Of a stretch of DNA of 64,000 nt, positions 61,877 to 64,000 are shown piece by piece. Source of the stretch: Natrinema sp. CBA1119 (GTDB lineage: Archaea; Halobacteriota; Halobacteria; Halobacteriales; Natrialbaceae). Numbering within the stretch: the first letter of the stretch is position 1; the number at the start of each line of letters is the position of its first letter. The position numbers were made by a program, and so were the translations under genes. The stretch covers positions 1,054,001-1,118,000 of the forward strand of contig NZ_PDBS01000001.1 in assembly GCF_002572525.1 (NCBI RefSeq), read 5' to 3'. The notes beneath the pieces were generated by a model. That model had not been told where the DNA came from. It saw only the letters and a list, made by a program, of their open reading frames with translations, and did no database searches.

Positions 61877-63265
61877 GTGAGTGAAAAGCAGAGCCCAATG
61901 GCAAGTCATTCAGATGGTTATTCTACTACCTATCCCGGCGATCGCAACCTCGCGGAGATCAACTTCGAATTCGCGAACTGCGATACCTCGTATCTAACGC
62001 ATGGCTTGCATAACTATCCAGCCCGGATGCCACCACAGATACCGAAGTTCTTCTTTGGCCACTATCTCGGAACGGATGATATCCAACCAGGTGACACCGT
62101 TTGGGATCCATTCGGGGGTAGCGGGACCACCGCCTTGGAGGCCCAACTCTTGAATCTGCGAGCGACGGTCAGCGACATCAACCCGCTTGCATGTATGATC
62201 ACGCGAGCAAAGACCACCCCAATTGATATTGAGTGTTATCGCGAGGCCTGGCGGGTCTTTGCTCGCGGCCGGCTTCCAGAGTTCTCGAACACCATCACCG
62301 AGGCTTTCCAACAGATCGACGAGTCATACACAGCCGGGGACGATATGGCGGCGCTGCGCCCCGAGGTAAGCGAGAGATTCGAGTGGTTTCCCAAACCACA
62401 ACTCTACCAGCTCCGTCATCTCCGTCAACGCATTGACGCGGTCGAAACCGCCTATGGGGAGACGATCGCCCGGTTCTTCCGCATCGCCCTGTCCATTACT
62501 GCGCGCGAGGTCAGCTACCAGCGAACAGGCGAGTACAAGCGCTATCGCATCCCCGAAGAGGCGCGTACAGAGCATGACCCAGACGTGTTTCGGATCTTTA
62601 CACGGGAACTTCGAAGCAACCTCCAACAAATGGATCGATATATTAGCGCAATCCCCAATCCAGAGCCAGTAGTGGTCTCCCATGGGGACTCGCGGACGGC
62701 AACTCACATCCCAACTAACTCAGCAGACATCGTCCTCACATCACCGCCATATGGTGACCATGACACAACCGTTGCGTATGGTCAATACTCCCTTGACCCG
62801 GCCGTCATTTCAATGAAAGTTTCACGTGCCATGATGAAGGAAGTAGACAAGATGGGCTTAGGCGGGCGCAACAACCAGGGTGACAGACTCAGATCACTGG
62901 CAACGCGATCTGAGAAGCTTGGTGACATCCTGGACGTACTTCGGTCCCAGAATGGACGGAGCGGAGACACTCTCTCCTTTTTCAATGATTACTTTGACGT
63001 GATCAAGCAGGTCAAGCGCGTGCTTCGTGGCGGGCAGCCAGCCGTGTTCGTCGTGGCAAACCGTACTGTCTCAGACGTACAGATCCCCCTAGATCAGATT
63101 ACGATGGAGTTGCTGGAGAACGTTGGCTTTGAACCCCAAATGATCCTGTCTCGCTCACTGCCATATAAGACGCTTCCATACGCAAACTCCCCACGGAACG
63201 TGGCGGGCCAGACTGGTTCGATGATGTCCAATGAGAACATTGTAATCGCTCGGAGTCCGAACTAA
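61877..63265 (+). CDS. DNA methyltransferase 2 of a divergent paralogous pair
   Basis: A 462-residue paralogue of methyltransferase 1. It has Y-L-T-H-G-L-H-N-Y-P-A-R-M-P-P-Q at about 39-54, D-P-F-G-G-S-G-T-T at 77-85, V-S-Y-Q-R-T-G-E-Y-K-R-Y-R in the middle (also in the other copy) and T-S-P-P-Y-G-D-H at 288-295. The two proteins align along their whole length, but the region between the motifs differs, as expected if each reads its own strand or sequence. GTG 61877 is set by the GGAGG before it; ATG 61898 is the alternative. Confidence 0.88.
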   Translation: MSEKQSPMASHSDGYSTTYPGDRNLAEINFEFANCDTSYLTHGLHNYPARMPPQIPKFFFGHYLGTDDIQPGDTVWDPFGGSGTTALEAQLLNLRATVSDINPLACMITRAKTTPIDIECYREAWRVFARGRLPEFSNTITEAFQQIDESYTAGDDMAALRPEVSERFEWFPKPQLYQLRHLRQRIDAVETAYGETIARFFRIALSITAREVSYQRTGEYKRYRIPEEARTEHDPDVFRIFTRELRSNLQQMDRYISAIPNPEPVVVSHGDSRTATHIPTNSADIVLTSPPYGDHDTTVAYGQYSLDPAVISMKVSRAMMKEVDKMGLGGRNNQGDRLRSLATRSEKLGDILDVLRSQNGRSGDTLSFFNDYFDVIKQVKRVLRGGQPAVFVVANRTVSDVQIPLDQITMELLENVGFEPQMILSRSLPYKTLPYANSPRNVAGQTGSMMSNENIVIARSPN

Positions 63266-63535
63266 GCGGAACCTATAGATGATCGACGATCACCGAAAAG
63301 TTGAGTTCCAAGTCTATTGTGATTATTGAATCTCCGTAGCCAGGACCCCGTACGAAGTTATGATATTTTCAAGGAGCGACATCTCAGTCTCAAGATACGG
63401 TTCCACGAAGGGTTCGAGAGCAGTTCGAACGTGGATCATTGGGTAGTAAAATTATGATGCGATTTCGGGATCGCACCCCTTGTGTCAATTGGATACCAAT
63501 AACATCTATAATACTCTATTGATTTATCTAGTCTA

Positions 63536-64000
63536 GTGTCTCTCTCCTCAATTACGGATGCAGCCGTCCGATGTGAAGAGAAACCGGAGTTGACGCTATG
63601 GTTCGGTCAGCCATTCTCGATCGGTAGTGACCTTATGTCGTTCGGTGACGTTGAACTTGCGGCCGTGGATACGTCGTTGGATGCCCTTAATCGAAATCAG
63701 AGTCTTACGATACAGAACCCACTACCGGCCGATGAACTCCTCCTCAGTATCTGTCTAGGGTACATTCGCTTACAAAACCCTAGATTTCCCACCAAGGGGA
63801 TCATCGGCCAAGGAAAATCACTCTGTTTGTTTCCGGCCCTCTCGAAAGGTTACGTGACCAATTTTGACAATATTCGTCGTACTGGTGTAGGTGAAATGCC
63901 GAAACTGATCGACCGAGAGTCGATCGGTGCGATGAGTGAAATCGATGGGGAAGCAGATCTCTATACTGCCAAACATGGGATCGGTCTGGACACTGTTCCT
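63536..64000 (+). CDS. Unrecognised gene, cut by the window end
   Basis: An open frame from GTG 63536 to the window edge, 155 residues visible. TATAATAC at about 63508-63515 lies 25 bp upstream, so the transcript is probably leaderless. The product starts S-L-S-S-I-T-D-A-A-V-R-C-E-E-K and holds K-G-I-I-G-Q-G-K-S-L-C-L-F, which formally fits a GxxGxGKS P-loop but lacks a strong preceding strand, so ATP binding is uncertain. No family recognised. Its place beside the methyltransferase pair makes it a candidate nuclease or helper. 63266-63535 holds no other gene. Confidence 0.7.
   Translation, partial: MSLSSITDAAVRCEEKPELTLWFGQPFSIGSDLMSFGDVELAAVDTSLDALNRNQSLTIQNPLPADELLLSICLGYIRLQNPRFPTKGIIGQGKSLCLFPALSKGYVTNFDNIRRTGVGEMPKLIDRESIGAMSEIDGEADLYTAKHGIGLDTVP

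Noticed and set aside
1-64000. CRISPR arrays, rRNA and tRNA genes
   Set aside because: No regularly spaced repeats with unique spacers and no conserved rRNA or tRNA signatures were seen on reading both strands.

Overview
The window is haloarchaeal chromosome, most likely from the Natrialbales (Natrinema, Haloterrigena or a relative). The evidence is high GC in most of the window, very acidic predicted proteins, TATA-type promoters with short or absent leaders, and families confined to or typical of haloarchaea: HalOD1, DUF7344, DUF7521, DUF7559, DUF7853, DUF7126, DUF5812, MfnA, archaeal GatD, aIF5B/IF-2, Nob1 and the SecF-SecD order. I found no tRNA, rRNA or CRISPR array.

About 1-27 kb is ordinary core genome. 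It holds metG (cut by the left edge), small regulators, mfnA and gatD divergent from each other, an FAD oxidoreductase, an Hsp20, a radical SAM protein, a TRAM protein, YkgJ and MBL-fold proteins, cysK, a SIMPL lipoprotein, a ferric-type substrate-binding lipoprotein behind a DtxR-like operator, carA divergent from an Lrp regulator across a perfect palindrome, a PHP phosphoesterase, a diacylglycerol-kinase-like protein and idi. A tightly coupled surface-glycan operon follows at 23.9-27.1 kb (GT4, methyltransferase, alpha/alpha-toroid protein).

About 27.1-30.9 kb is an AT-richer accessory insert. It carries a two-gene unit ending in a PIN-like nuclease (candidate toxin-antitoxin), a phiH1-repressor-like regulator, another winged-helix protein and a DUF3800 protein. 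It separates the glycan operon from a second glycan-type pair (methyltransferase and sulfatase-like protein) at 30.9-32.7 kb.

About 32.9-52.8 kb is core again: an MDR dehydrogenase, an ABC-2 exporter, moaB, a 5-formyl-THF cyclo-ligase carrying an in-frame hairpin-rich insertion, the pyrG-guaA-DUF7126 nucleotide operon, infB, a PRC-barrel protein with nob1, a CPBP protease, pgi, a response regulator and secF-secD. Gaps in this part and the first part hold three copies of a degenerate dispersed repeat (6.4, 9.5 and 47.2 kb).

About 53.1-64 kb is a lower-GC integrated island. It starts with a tyrosine recombinase and holds small orphan genes, an HAD nucleotidase, a methyltransferase/membrane-protein pair, a decayed IS5-type transposase and, at the right end, two divergent paralogous DNA methyltransferases followed by an unrecognised gene cut by the window edge. 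This last group is the best candidate for a new restriction or defence system, and the PIN-containing pair at 27-29 kb is the second.
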